64,000 nt of DNA from Flavimaricola sp. (GCA_029255105.1 JAQWWH010000016.1:1-64000), one strand, 5' to 3'; numbered from the stretch's first letter, positions 37,344 to 47,717 are shown. The notes: generated by a model from the letters alone, not told the origin. Numbers and translations: made by a program.

Positions 37344-38519
37344 TCAGAGACCTGTTTCGGCGGCAATCTCGGCCTTGCTCTTGCGGGCCCGCTCGGTCGC
37401 GGACTTGAGCTGGCCACAGGCGGCCATGATATCCTCGCCCCTTGGCGTGCGGATGGGCGAGGCATACCCGGCCTTGTAGATGATATCGGCAAAGGCCCTG
37501 ATGCGATTGTTCGACGACCGCTTGTAGGGCGCGCCGGGCCATTCGTTGAATGGGATCAGGTTGATCTTGGCTGGGATGCCGTCGATCAGTTTGACAAGAC
37601 GGCGGGCGTCTTCGTCGCTGTCGTTCACGCCGTCGAGCATGACATACTCAAATGTGATCCGTTCGGAATTGGAGACCTTGGGATAGTCACGCAAGGCGTC
37701 CAGCAACTCAGCAATGTTCCAGCGCTTGTTGATGGGGACCAGTTTGTCGCGCACCTCGTCGGTGGTTGCGTGGAACGAGATGGCCAGCATGCAGCCGATC
37801 TCGTTGGCAGTGCGCGCAATCTCGGGCACGACGCCGCTGGTCGACAGGGTGATCCGGCGGCGGGATAGGCTAAGCCCCTCCGGGTCCATCGCGATCTTCA
37901 TCGCGTCGCGGACGTTCTCAAAATTGTACAGCGGTTCGCCCATGCCCATGAGGACGATGTTCGACAACAGTCGGGTTTCATCCTTTGGGGCACCCGGCAC
38001 CGGCCATTCGTTCAGATCGTCGCGGGCGAGCATGACCTGCCCGATAACCTCGGCGGCGGTCAGGTTGCGCACCAGCTTTTGCGTACCGGTGTGGCAGAAC
38101 GAACAGGTCAGCGTGCAGCCAACCTGGGACGAAATGCAAAGCGTCCCCCGGTCTTCTTCGGGGATGTAGACTACTTCGACTTCGTGCCCGCCTGCGATGC
38201 GGACCAGATACTTGCGGGTGCCGTCTTCGCTGACCTGCTTGGTCACCACCTCGGGTAGGGCGATGGTGAATTTGTCGGCCAGTAGGGCGCGGTAGTCCTT
38301 GGCGAGGTTCGTCATCTCGGCAAAGTCGCGGACGCCCCAGTGATAGATCCATTGCCAGATCTGGCCCACACGCATCTTCGCCTGTTTTTCGGGGGTTCCT
38401 GCCGCGATAAGCGCGTCGCGCATCGCGTCGCGTGTCAGACCAACAAGGTTGAGCAACCCTTCAGGCGCCTTGCGGGGCAGGGTCAGCACGTCTTGAGTGA
38501 TGGGCGCAGTGGCGGTCAT
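37344..38519 (-). CDS. rlmN: Dual-specificity RNA methyltransferase RlmN
   Basis: A 391-residue radical SAM enzyme that methylates C2 of A2503 in 23S rRNA and A37 of some tRNAs. Seen: the [20 protein letters not shown]-terminal module, [18 protein letters not shown] with the CxxxCxxC cluster motif (about residue 123), [20 protein letters not shown] and [10 protein letters not shown]. The methyl-carrying Cys lies in the C-terminal ACGQLKS. The ATG at 38519 matches the family start ([20 protein letters not shown]). Upstream on the same strand is the IalB-family gene. Confidence 0.96.
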   Translation of the reverse strand: MTATAPITQDVLTLPRKAPEGLLNLVGLTRDAMRDALIAAGTPEKQAKMRVGQIWQWIYHWGVRDFAEMTNLAKDYRALLADKFTIALPEVVTKQVSEDGTRKYLVRIAGGHEVEVVYIPEEDRGTLCISSQVGCTLTCSFCHTGTQKLVRNLTAAEVIGQVMLARDDLNEWPVPGAPKDETRLLSNIVLMGMGEPLYNFENVRDAMKIAMDPEGLSLSRRRITLSTSGVVPEIARTANEIGCMLAISFHATTDEVRDKLVPINKRWNIAELLDALRDYPKVSNSERITFEYVMLDGVNDSDEDARRLVKLIDGIPAKINLIPFNEWPGAPYKRSSNNRIRAFADIIYKAGYASPIRTPRGEDIMAACGQLKSATERARKSKAEIAAETGL

Positions 38520-38643
38520 GAGCGTTCTCGTATCAATGGCAGAGGCTTTCACTACAGCAAAGCTGTGCAGTTGCCAAATGCTGCATTACATGGATCGCAT
38601 CAAAAGCTGGCAGCCGTTGAGACCCCCGGCCACCGCTGGCACC

Positions 38644-39174
38644 CTAGCTGGCGCAGCGACGCTGAGCCTCTTCCACGGCGGCGGTAAAACCAAGCAGCGA
38701 GAAGGTGTCACGCGTCGTTGTGCCCCGACCAGATACACCTGTCAAAATCGCTGACGCGCCAATCTTCATCGCCTCAACAATCCGGCTGTCATCTTCTGGC
38801 GTAGCGGGCCATGCCCATTCACCTTCGGTAAACAACTGATACTCGGTCCCACCGATATCCAGAGTGACCGTTGATCCACCAGCAAACGGATAGCCACCGG
38901 TAAAGGTGACCTGGCCGTTCACGCCCTGGCTGGGGCGGTAAAATACAAACAGCAGCGTCTCACCCCTGTTCACCTGAACCGGTTGACCGTCCCGGGTGTT
39001 TACCTGCTCTTTCGGTGCCGAGACACCAAAGCATTCGCTTGGATCGGTTTCCTCGAAGACGCTCCAGTCGGTCGAGGCGGCAACACGGTTGGTCGCCTCT
39101 TCCTGAGCCAGTCCCATGCTGGCCATGAATGCCAAGGAAACGGCACCGAAGATACGGGGTAGAAGTAGTGTCAT
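38644..39174 (-). CDS. IalB-family (invasion-associated locus B) exported protein
   Basis: A 176-residue periplasmic protein with a signal peptide (residues 1-23, ending MGLAQEE). It shows the IalB-type core: WSVFEETDPSECFGVSAPKE, TLLFVFYRPSQGVNGQVTF, ELFTEGEWAWP-like region (QLFTEGEWAWPATPEDD) and the basic C-terminus SGRGTTTRDTFSLLGFTAA. The family is named for a Bartonella entry factor but is widespread in free-living alphaproteobacteria, where its function is unclear. It is divergent from the asparaginase gene and 124 bases upstream of rlmN. Confidence 0.85.
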   Translation of the reverse strand: MTLLLPRIFGAVSLAFMASMGLAQEEATNRVAASTDWSVFEETDPSECFGVSAPKEQVNTRDGQPVQVNRGETLLFVFYRPSQGVNGQVTFTGGYPFAGGSTVTLDIGGTEYQLFTEGEWAWPATPEDDSRIVEAMKIGASAILTGVSGRGTTTRDTFSLLGFTAAVEEAQRRCAS

Positions 39175-39369
39175 CGTGAAGACTCCAAACTGTCCTTGCC
39201 TCTGATCGTTCCTCGCACGGGGCGCATTCTTGCCGGCACCTTTCGGCTGGTCGGAACGGGTTCAACGCGATAGCCAGAGGGATAACAAGAAATTGCCGTC
39301 TGGGGAAAGCCCTGATCGGTCACAAGGTTGCGCGGAAAGCCGCCAGTTCGTTGCCATAGGAGATTCGTC

Positions 39370-40356
39370 ATGCGAAGTGACGTCGAATTGATCGAAGCAA
39401 CCCGGGGAGGCCGGGTCGAATGTGTCCACCGGGGTCACGTTGTCGTCTGCGACAGCAAGGGTGAGATCACCTTTGCACTGGGCGACCCTTCGGCGATCAT
39501 CTTTCCCCGATCCGCGTGCAAGATGCTTCAGGCTTTGCCCATGGTGGAAAGCGGGGCGGCAAAGTCCCTTCGGCAGGACCAGTTGGCCCTGTCCTGCGCA
39601 AGCCATATTGGCGCCGCCTACCACACCGACAGAGTCCGGGCCTGGCTGGCCGATCTTGGTCTGTCAGACGCAGATTTCCGTTGTGGTCCACAGGAACCCT
39701 CTGACCGGGAAGCGCGCGACGGACTTATCCGGGCGGGTGAAAGCCCGTGTCAGTATCACAACAACTGCTCAGGCAAGCACACCGGTTTCCTGACCTTCAA
39801 CCAGCATTTGGGTGGCGGACCCGACTATATTGACCCGGATCATCCTGTTCAGAAGGCTGTGAAGGCGACGTTCGAAGAAGTGACCGGCGAGGATAGCCCC
39901 GGCTTTGGCATTGACGGCTGTTCAGCCCCGAACCATGCGACCTCGGTCCACGGAATGGCCCGGGCGATGGCCAGTTTTGCCAGCGCCCATGACCGCAGCG
40001 GGGCGCGGGCAGAAGGCCAGCAGGCCCTGATCGAGGCCATGATGACCTACCCCGAACTCGTTTCTGGTGAGGGTAAGCCTACAACAGAACTGATGCGCCT
40101 GACCGCCGGTCGTGCCGCTATCAAGAGCGGCGCGGACGGGGTCTATGTCGCCATCATCCCCGAATTGCGGGTGGGTGTGGCCCTCAAGATTTCGGACGGC
40201 GGGGACGTGGCAAAGGCTGTCGCGATGGCGTCGGTTCTGCGCAAGCTTGGCATTCTGCCTCAGACTGACAAGGCAGATGCCTGGACCCGCTGGGCCATAA
40301 CCAACCGCAACAACTGGGTCACCGGCGAAATCCGGGCGACAGCGGCGCTGGCCTAG
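39370..40356 (+). CDS. Rhizobial-type L-asparaginase (Asparaginase_II)
   Basis: A 328-residue cytosolic amidohydrolase of the Asparaginase_II family, hydrolysing asparagine to aspartate and ammonia. The metal-site residues known for rhizobial enzymes are visible: Cys and Lys in HNNCSGKHTGFL (about residue 137) and Cys in IDGCSAPN (about 190). PRSACKMLQALPMVESG is also typical. ATG 39370 follows TAGGAGA; an upstream frame to 39328 is unsupported. Its TAG shares the tetranucleotide CTAG with the stop of convergent serB. Confidence 0.92.
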   Translation: MRSDVELIEATRGGRVECVHRGHVVVCDSKGEITFALGDPSAIIFPRSACKMLQALPMVESGAAKSLRQDQLALSCASHIGAAYHTDRVRAWLADLGLSDADFRCGPQEPSDREARDGLIRAGESPCQYHNNCSGKHTGFLTFNQHLGGGPDYIDPDHPVQKAVKATFEEVTGEDSPGFGIDGCSAPNHATSVHGMARAMASFASAHDRSGARAEGQQALIEAMMTYPELVSGEGKPTTELMRLTAGRAAIKSGADGVYVAIIPELRVGVALKISDGGDVAKAVAMASVLRKLGILPQTDKADAWTRWAITNRNNWVTGEIRATAALA

Positions 40357-41222
40357 GGGGCAAAGTCCTGGCGGGCGTAGCCCTGTAGATACAGGAGGGC
40401 CGTCAGGTCCCCGCGGTTTACCCGGATATCGCACCGGGCCTGCACGGATGGCTTGGCGTGCAGGGCCACCCCGGTCCCGGCCAACCCAAGCATGCCCAGA
40501 TCATTGGCGCCATCGCCCACGGCAAGGACATCGGCTGGGTTGATCCCCAAGCGGGCCGTAATGTCGTGCAGGGCCTGCACTTTCGCCTCGCGCCCCAGAA
40601 TCGGGCGGCCAACCTCTCCGGTAAGTTTTCCGTCCTCGATCAGCAGGCTATTGGCGCGGTTCTCGTCAAAGCCCAACTGTGCTGACACCGCCTGCGTGAA
40701 CGCCGTGAACCCGCCGGATACAAGGGCGGCATAGGCCCCGGCGGCCTTCATGGTGGACAGCAGTGCTGGACCGCCGGGCATCAGCGTGATGCGATGGGTC
40801 CAAACCTCGTCGATCATCGTGGCGGGCAGACCCTTCAACAGGCCGACCCGCTCTATCAGCGCCCCTTCAAAGTCCAACTCGCCATTCATCGCCCGCGCGG
40901 TGATGTCCGCGACCTTTGGGCCTACACCGGCGGCATCGGCCAGTTCGTCGATGCACTCCTGCTGGATCATGGTCGAGTCCATGTCGGCCAGAAGCATCTT
41001 TTTCTTCCGCCCCTCGGCGGACTGGACGATAAGATCGACAGCCTGCGCTTGCAAGTCCTCCCAGACAGACCATCGGGTATCCGGTATGGCAGGCATGTCA
41101 AACTCTGCCGCCTCTCCACCAGATAACCAGCGCAGCGGTCCGCCGCCCCAGGCACCGCGGAGCGCCTCTGCCATTGCAGGGGCAAGGCTACCAGGGGCAG
41201 CGATCAGGGTTGCTACAAACAT
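40353..41222 (-). CDS. serB: Phosphoserine phosphatase SerB
   Basis: A 289-residue HAD-family phosphatase, last step of serine synthesis. Motif I is LLADMDSTMIQQECIDELA (nucleophile Asp near residue 80). Other features are MNGELDFEGALIERVGLLKG, motif II region SGGFTAFTQAV, and motifs III/IV KVQALHDITARLG and VLAVGDGANDLGML. The N-terminal 65 residues are a degenerate ACT-like segment. It is downstream of the sulfotransferase by a 1-base overlap and converges with the asparaginase gene at CTAG. Confidence 0.95.
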   Translation of the reverse strand: MFVATLIAAPGSLAPAMAEALRGAWGGGPLRWLSGGEAAEFDMPAIPDTRWSVWEDLQAQAVDLIVQSAEGRKKKMLLADMDSTMIQQECIDELADAAGVGPKVADITARAMNGELDFEGALIERVGLLKGLPATMIDEVWTHRITLMPGGPALLSTMKAAGAYAALVSGGFTAFTQAVSAQLGFDENRANSLLIEDGKLTGEVGRPILGREAKVQALHDITARLGINPADVLAVGDGANDLGMLGLAGTGVALHAKPSVQARCDIRVNRGDLTALLYLQGYARQDFAP

Positions 41223-42073
41223 CAGTTGGCCTCCTGCGGGACGATGCGGGGCAAGGCGGCAAGCATTGGTGCCCGTTCGGCCTCTATCCGGGCCATCAAA
41301 CGAGGGTTCTCTGCCCGAAACCTTTCGGCAAACGCAAGGTTTTTGTCTGTGCCCAGTTTGCGATGAGCTTCCTTGAAGGACAGGTCATCGGGTAGGTCCT
41401 GGCCAAGGTGGTGGGCAAGCCACTGAGCGATCTGCATCGGCCCCAGATCCGACAGCGTTTCGTAGCTAAGGCGCAAGAGTGGCGCAGATGAGCGGGCCAG
41501 ATAGGCCTCGGTTTGCACTTCGCGCCAGCGGATCGCCTGAAGCCGATTGCGAATGTCGAGCGCATCATAGGTGAACGCTGCGTCCCCTTTGGCCCGTTCA
41601 TCTGCAGTCAATCCAGTGTCATGGCCAATTTTGGTCTGCCGCATCCGGCTGACCGAAACCGCCTGCAGCACGATATCCTCCCGAATCAGCCAGATCAGAC
41701 GCGACGGAGCGACTAGGGCATCAAACCGGGCCTCGGTCCCGAAGTTCATTTTCAGGTGATCGTAGGTGATTTCAAAACCCATCAGGTCGCCAATCTTACG
41801 GGTCCTGTGCATCCGGTCGACATATGTCTCGAGCGTATTGACGCCATGGGCCCTCGCATTTGGCTTAACATGGGCGGGATTGTAGCATTCGCCGGGCCGA
41901 CCTAGTTGATCGGTCTGGCCAAGAATATCCGTCAACCGGGAACTGCCGCTGCGCGGGGTAAAGAAGATGGCGTAGACTTGACTGGGCGGCGCGATCTTTG
42001 CCGCCTTGGCAGCGCGTTCGGGATTGTGGGAAAGTCCCCTAAACGGCCAGTAACTACATTGCCGCAACTTCAT
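41222..42073 (-). CDS. Stf0-like sulfotransferase
   Basis: A 283-residue PAPS-dependent sulfotransferase-like protein. The 5'-phosphosulfate loop reads YAIFFTPRSGSSRLTDIL (about residues 34-51) and the Stf0-type GRPGECYNP follows. Other markers are MGFEITYDHLKMNF, a 3'-phosphate loop region LIWLIREDIVLQAVS and RWREVQTEAYL near the C-terminus. Characterised Stf0 sulfates trehalose; the acceptor here is unknown. ATG 42073 was chosen; the frame extends to TTG 42115. It overlaps serB by 1 base, so the two are probably co-transcribed, an unexpected pairing. Confidence 0.8.
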   Translation of the reverse strand: MKLRQCSYWPFRGLSHNPERAAKAAKIAPPSQVYAIFFTPRSGSSRLTDILGQTDQLGRPGECYNPAHVKPNARAHGVNTLETYVDRMHRTRKIGDLMGFEITYDHLKMNFGTEARFDALVAPSRLIWLIREDIVLQAVSVSRMRQTKIGHDTGLTADERAKGDAAFTYDALDIRNRLQAIRWREVQTEAYLARSSAPLLRLSYETLSDLGPMQIAQWLAHHLGQDLPDDLSFKEAHRKLGTDKNLAFAERFRAENPRLMARIEAERAPMLAALPRIVPQEAN

Positions 42074-42339
42074 CCAAACAGAGAATGGAATAGGGAGACG
42101 CGAGAACAGGCGCAAAAGGAGAGTTCCTTTCCGTCGAGACGACCAGTTGCAAGATGTCCCGGCTTGGGGATTGCCCGGTTTCTAGCGGGCTTCGCGGCTA
42201 GGGGGAAGGGAAGAGCAGCAAGTCTGGGCGTTTCCGATTGGCGGCAAAGGCTCGACGATTTTGGGATGTTCCCGGCACTCTGCCATCTTTTTCCGACTTG
42301 CCGCCTCCTGCGCAACCCTCTATCCCGACAGGTGGGACA

Positions 42340-42381
42340 CCCCTCCCCAACGAGGGGCGCTTATCTGGAAGGATAGCAGCA
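42340..42381 (+). promoter_or_regulatory. Structured leader of serC (serC-type RNA motif)
   Basis: Just before serC, CCCCTC (42340-42345) pairs with GAGGGG (42352-42357). Then UAUC (42362-42365) pairs with GAUA (42372-42375), holding the GGAAGGA ribosome binding site in its loop. Position and shape fit the serC leader RNA described in alphaproteobacteria (Rfam serC), recalled from memory, not tested. It would place the serC-serA operon under translational or attenuation control. The ligand or mechanism of that motif is not established. Confidence 0.5.
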
Positions 42382-43536
<1,155 letters not shown>

Positions 43537-43554
43537 CGTGGGTCCTGACCCACG
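43537..43554 (+). terminator. Hairpin just after serC
   Basis: CGTGGGTC / GACCCACG with a 2-base loop, a perfect 8-bp stem beginning at the base after the serC stop. Its inner stem GTGGGTC/GACCCAC is the same as the core of the longer palindromes at 43577 and 52424, so it is a shortened relative of that element. Confidence 0.5.
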
Positions 43555-43576
43555 ACCATTTCCAAACAGTCCAAAC

Positions 43577-43602
43577 GTAAGGTGGGTTTGAACCCACCTT
43601 AC
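43577..43602. repeat. Dispersed palindrome, copy 1 (serC-serA gap)
   Basis: A perfect 26-base palindrome with 12-base arms beginning GTAAGGTGGGTT and ending AACCCACCTTAC, loop TG. A second copy with the same outer arm lies at 52424-52449. It stands between serC and serA on the coding strand of both, followed by a pyrimidine-rich CTCTGTCATCCC but no T-run. It probably acts as an mRNA-stabilising or attenuating hairpin. Confidence 0.65.
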
Positions 43603-43629
43603 TCTGTCATCCCAAGTTAGGAGCCCGAT

Positions 43630-45225
43630 ATGGCCCCCCGTGTACTCATCTCTGATGCCCTCTCTGACGCTGCCGTCCAGATATTTCGCGACCGTGGCAT
43701 CGACGTCGATTTCCAGCCCGCGCTGGGCAAGGACAAGGAGGCGCTTGCCGCCATCATCGACCAGTACGATGGCCTTGCCATCCGGTCCTCCACCAAGGCC
43801 ACCGAAAAGCTGATCGAAAAGGCCAACAACCTCAAGGTCATCGGCCGCGCCGGTATCGGGGTCGACAATGTCGACATTCCTGCCGCGTCGAAAAAGGGGA
43901 TCATCGTGATGAACACCCCTTTCGGCAACTCGATCACCACGGCCGAACACGCCATCTCGCTGATGCTGGCCGTTGCCCGGCAAATTCCCGAGGCCAACGC
44001 ATCGACCCATGCGGGCAAATGGGAAAAGTCCCGCTTCATGGGGGTTGAACTGACTGGCAAGACCCTCGGCGTGATCGGCGCCGGCAACATCGGCTCTATC
44101 GTCATCGACCGGGCCCGTGGTCTGCGGATGAAGGTCATCGCCTACGACCCCTTCCTGTCCGAAGAGCGGGCGACCGAGATCGGCGTTGAGAAGGTCGAGC
44201 TTGACGGCATTCTGACCCGCGCCGATTTCATCACCCTGCACGTCCCGCTGACCGACCAGACCCGCAACATTCTGAGCCGTGAGGCCATTGCAAAGCTCAA
44301 GCCCGGCGTTCGCATCATCAACTGCGCCCGGGGCGGTCTTGTCGACGAAGAGGCATTGGCTGAGGCGATCAAGTCGGGCCACGTCGCCGGCGCCGCCTTT
44401 GACGTCTTTGCGGTAGAGCCTGCAACGGAAAGCCCGTTGTTCAACCTGCCCAACGTGGTCGTCACCCCGCACCTTGGCGCCGCCACGACCGAAGCACAGG
44501 AAAACGTGGCCCTTCAGGTCGCTGAACAGATGTCGGACTACCTTTTGACCGGGGCCGTCACCAACGCCATCAACATGCCCTCGATCAGTGCAGAAGAGGC
44601 CAAGGTCATGGGCCCCTGGATTGCCCTGTCCGGTCACCTGGGCAACTTTATCGGCCAGATGACGGACGAGCCGATCAAGGCGATCAACGTCCTATATGAC
44701 GGGGTCGTTAGCTCCATGAACGCGTCGGCCCTGAACTGTGCGGTCATCGCGGGCATCATGCGCCGGGTGAACCCGGACGTGAACATGGTCTCGGCCCCCG
44801 TCATCGCCAAGGAACGGGGCATCCAGATCTCGACCACCCGTCAGGATCAGTCCGGCATGTTCGAAGGCTATGTCAAAGTGACGGTCGTGACGGAAAAGCG
44901 GGAACGCTCGGTTGCGGGAACGGTCTTTTCGGACGGCAAGCCCCGCTTCATCCAGATCAAGGGCATCAACATCGACGCCGAGATTGGCCAGCACATGGTC
45001 TACACCACGAACGAGGATGTCCCGGGCATCATCGGTGCACTGGGCCAGACAATGGGCGAAAACGGGGTGAACATCGCCAACTTTACCCTTGGCCGTTCGG
45101 CCCGGAACGGTGAGGCGATCGCGATCCTTTATGTGGACGAAGCGGTGCCCGAGGCCGTCCTCGACAAGCTGCGGGCGACAGGCAAGTTCCAGCAGGTCAA
45201 GGCGCTGTCCTTCGCGGTCGACTAG
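43630..45225 (+). CDS. serA: D-3-phosphoglycerate dehydrogenase
   Basis: A 531-residue long-form PGDH, first step of serine synthesis. The N-terminal substrate domain is followed by the NAD-binding Rossmann fold (KTLGVIGAGNIGSIVIDRAR, near residue 140). Catalytic residues are in INCARGGLVDEEAL and VTPHLGAATTEAQ. Next come the intervening ASB-type domain and a C-terminal ACT domain (MVYTTNEDVPGIIGALGQTMG) for serine feedback. Full length. AGGAGC precedes the ATG. It is the second gene of the serC-serA operon. Confidence 0.97.
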   Translation: MAPRVLISDALSDAAVQIFRDRGIDVDFQPALGKDKEALAAIIDQYDGLAIRSSTKATEKLIEKANNLKVIGRAGIGVDNVDIPAASKKGIIVMNTPFGNSITTAEHAISLMLAVARQIPEANASTHAGKWEKSRFMGVELTGKTLGVIGAGNIGSIVIDRARGLRMKVIAYDPFLSEERATEIGVEKVELDGILTRADFITLHVPLTDQTRNILSREAIAKLKPGVRIINCARGGLVDEEALAEAIKSGHVAGAAFDVFAVEPATESPLFNLPNVVVTPHLGAATTEAQENVALQVAEQMSDYLLTGAVTNAINMPSISAEEAKVMGPWIALSGHLGNFIGQMTDEPIKAINVLYDGVVSSMNASALNCAVIAGIMRRVNPDVNMVSAPVIAKERGIQISTTRQDQSGMFEGYVKVTVVTEKRERSVAGTVFSDGKPRFIQIKGINIDAEIGQHMVYTTNEDVPGIIGALGQTMGENGVNIANFTLGRSARNGEAIAILYVDEAVPEAVLDKLRATGKFQQVKALSFAVD

Positions 45226-45234
45226 GTCCAGCTG

Positions 45235-46446
45235 TCAGGCCGGGGCGGTTTCCGCCTCGGCCGTTTCCGCCGTTGCTTGGGCGCGGCCAAAGATGCGCAG
45301 GATCAGCACCAGGACAAGGATCGTCCCAAAGGCACCTATAGAGGGCAGGTTGGGTGACCGCAGTTCTGCCAGCGAGATAAAGAGCCCGTATCCTGAGGCA
45401 AGCCAACCCGACAGGACAAGCGCCGCGCATTCCGCCTTGCTTGCCAATCGCGCCAGGTCCGGAGCGGCCAGAGCAAGCGCCAAGAAAATGAGCGCCATGT
45501 CGTAGTCATAGCCATAGGGGCTGACGAGGGCAGACGCGACGGCGGCCAGTGCCGTGATCCGGCGGGCGGACCAGCCCTTCATCTGCACCGCGACGACAGC
45601 GCCAAGGGCAATGCAGGCCACGCCCACATGCAGCCCAAGCGCCACAGCACCGGGCAGGCCAAACGACGTCAGTGCTGCAAACACCGACGTCATGCGGAAC
45701 AGTTGGAAGCCGCCTTGGGACAGGTATTCGCCAGACGCCTGCATCCCATCCAGAAATGCAGGCCAGATCCCCCAACCCATGAAAATGCCGGAAAGGGCAG
45801 CGCTGACAAGAACGGTCACTGCCGCCACGGCGATGACGCCCCAACGGGCAGAGACAAGGGCCAGCACCGACAGCCCAACCGCCAGATGCGGCTTGACGAT
45901 CATCAGACCGAGCGGCAACCCCGCCCGCCTACCGGATCGCACGATCCAAAGGCAGAACAGGCCTGCAATCGCCCCGGTCAGAAATCCGTTCTGCCCGGTC
46001 AGGATATTGGTCATCAGGAAGGGCAGGGCGGCGATCAGCACGACCCCGAACCAATCCCCGCTAAGTCTGTGCAGCACCAAAAGGTATAACGCAAGCGTTC
46101 CACTCATGAACAGACCATAGCCAAGCCAGACTGGAACAAGCGAAAGGCAGGCCACCACGAGCCCGAAAACGGGCGGATAGGACCAAAGCATCAAGGCCCC
46201 GTCATTCACTATGCTGCTTTGGATCTGGGCAAAGGCAGTAACGTCATAGGCCGCTGCTCCGCTGCCCTCCCGGATCATCGTGCCGACCAGGTGAAAGATG
46301 TGATAGTCTATGACACCGGCATCGCCAAAGGTGCCAGCCCCCATGAATTTCTGCATCATCAGGGCAATGGTCGCATATAGGCAGACCAGAACGCCTGGTG
46401 CTGCCCTTTGTCCTATGCGCTTCACAGCGACTATGGGATCTGTCAT
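45235..46446 (-). CDS. GT87-like integral membrane glycosyltransferase
   Basis: A 403-residue membrane protein with about 9-11 transmembrane helices, resembling DUF2029/GT87 polyprenol-phosphate-dependent mannosyltransferases (PimE type). The N-terminal loop has DYHIFHLVGTMIREG with an acidic residue after the first helix, typical of GT-C enzymes. NILTGQNGFLTGAIAGLFC and GLPLGLMIVKPHLAVG match the family. The ATG at 46446 has GAAGGA; a second ATG at 46479 is possible. Divergent from a GtrB-like gene that could supply its lipid-linked sugar. Ends 10 bases from serA. Confidence 0.8.
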   Translation of the reverse strand: MTDPIVAVKRIGQRAAPGVLVCLYATIALMMQKFMGAGTFGDAGVIDYHIFHLVGTMIREGSGAAAYDVTAFAQIQSSIVNDGALMLWSYPPVFGLVVACLSLVPVWLGYGLFMSGTLALYLLVLHRLSGDWFGVVLIAALPFLMTNILTGQNGFLTGAIAGLFCLWIVRSGRRAGLPLGLMIVKPHLAVGLSVLALVSARWGVIAVAAVTVLVSAALSGIFMGWGIWPAFLDGMQASGEYLSQGGFQLFRMTSVFAALTSFGLPGAVALGLHVGVACIALGAVVAVQMKGWSARRITALAAVASALVSPYGYDYDMALIFLALALAAPDLARLASKAECAALVLSGWLASGYGLFISLAELRSPNLPSIGAFGTILVLVLILRIFGRAQATAETAEAETAPA

Positions 46447-46655
46447 CCGATGATTTCCTTCGGCATCTCTTTTTGTCATCCTCCGCCTGATTGTTTCGGC
46501 AGAGGCAACGACAGTCGTGCCGGTCCAATGCGGCAAGAGTACGGCTGACCAAAGGAAATCAGAGGGATTGTGATCGTCTGGCCCGCCCAAAGTGGCTGTG
46601 AAAGGCCCTGATGCTGCCACATTGTGAACAAGGAGATCGGCCAGCTTTGGGATCG

Positions 46656-46690
46656 AACCGACCAATCCGGAAACAATCACCGGATCGGTT
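46656..46690 (+). promoter_or_regulatory. Hairpin in the leader of the GtrB-like gene
   Basis: AACCGA (46656-46661) and TCCGG (46666-46670) pair with TCGGTT (46685-46690) and CCGGA (46680-46684), leaving a 4-base bulge and a 9-base loop. It ends 24 bases before the ATG of the glycosyltransferase at 46715. The remainder of the 268-base divergent gap shows no clear promoter. Confidence 0.4.
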
Positions 46691-46714
46691 GCAGGATGAT
46701 TTGGTGGGCGGCCC

Positions 46715-47716
46715 ATGGAACAAGCAAAGCAAAGCCAGGACCCAGTCGGCAGCGGCGCGGCCGCAGCCGCCTCCCGGCTCGTCTCGATCGTGGTGCCTGT
46801 CCTGAACGAACAGGCAGCGATCGCCCCTTTCATGGGCCAGATCCACCGGGTTCTTGACCTGCTTGCCCCCGAGCACCGTTTTGAAGTGGTTTTCGTAAAC
46901 GACGGCAGCACCGACGGGACTGAATTCGTTATCCGCAGCCTCATGATCACGGACACCACAGTCCGGCTCGTCAACCTGTCGCGTAACTTTGGCAAGGACG
47001 CCGCCCTTTGCGCTGGCCTCGAACATGCACGTGGAGAGGCTGTCATCCCGATGGATGTCGACTTGCAAGATAGTCCCGATGTCCTGCCCGAGATGATCGC
47101 CAAATGGCGTCGCGGAGCCAAGGTGGTCAACGCCCGCCGGACCGACCGGTCCTCTGACACCTGGCTCAAGCGGACATCGGCACAGCTGTTCTATCGCGCC
47201 TTCAACGCCCTGGCCGACCAAAGCATCCCCGCCGATGTGGGCGACTATCGCCTGCTCGACCGCCAGGTGGTGGACGTCATCCTGACGTTGGGAGAGCGGG
47301 CCCGCTTCAACAAGGCGCTTTTCAGCTGGGTGGGCTTTGAAACCGACGAAGTGACGTTCGAGAGGGCCGCCCGCAAGACTGGCCAGACCGCCTGGTCCTA
47401 CTGGAAACTCTGGAACTTTGCCCTTGATGGCATCTTTTCCTCAACGACGAAGCCGCTGCGCATCTGGTCCTACCTGGGTAGCCTGATCGCCCTGAGTGCT
47501 TTTGCCTACGCGGCATTCATCTTTATCCACACTCTGGTCACGGGGGCGGCAACGCCCGGTTATGCCTCGACCGTAATCCTCATCCTTTTCTTTGGTGGCC
47601 TGAACCTCTTGGCTATTGGAATCGTGGGCGAATATGTCGGCCGCATCCTGACTGAGGTTCGCGAAAGGCCGCTTTACATAGTACGTTCGGTGCATGGCGC
47701 CGAAGAGAGGACCTGA
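46715..47716 (+). CDS. GT2 polyprenyl-phosphate glycosyltransferase (GtrB/ArnC type)
   Basis: A 333-residue membrane-bound transferase that loads a sugar from a nucleotide donor onto undecaprenyl phosphate at the cytoplasmic face. The GT2 domain (about 20-230) has SIVVPVLNEQAAIAPF, VVFVNDGSTDGT, NLSRNFGKDAALCAGL and the DXD-type VDLQDSPDVLPEMI. Two C-terminal transmembrane helices follow (about 248-275 and 288-312). It starts a run with a methyltransferase and a GtrA flippase, so the lipid-linked sugar is probably flipped and used for surface glycosylation. Confidence 0.92.
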   Translation: MEQAKQSQDPVGSGAAAAASRLVSIVVPVLNEQAAIAPFMGQIHRVLDLLAPEHRFEVVFVNDGSTDGTEFVIRSLMITDTTVRLVNLSRNFGKDAALCAGLEHARGEAVIPMDVDLQDSPDVLPEMIAKWRRGAKVVNARRTDRSSDTWLKRTSAQLFYRAFNALADQSIPADVGDYRLLDRQVVDVILTLGERARFNKALFSWVGFETDEVTFERAARKTGQTAWSYWKLWNFALDGIFSSTTKPLRIWSYLGSLIALSAFAYAAFIFIHTLVTGAATPGYASTVILILFFGGLNLLAIGIVGEYVGRILTEVRERPLYIVRSVHGAEERT

Positions 47717-47717
47717 C

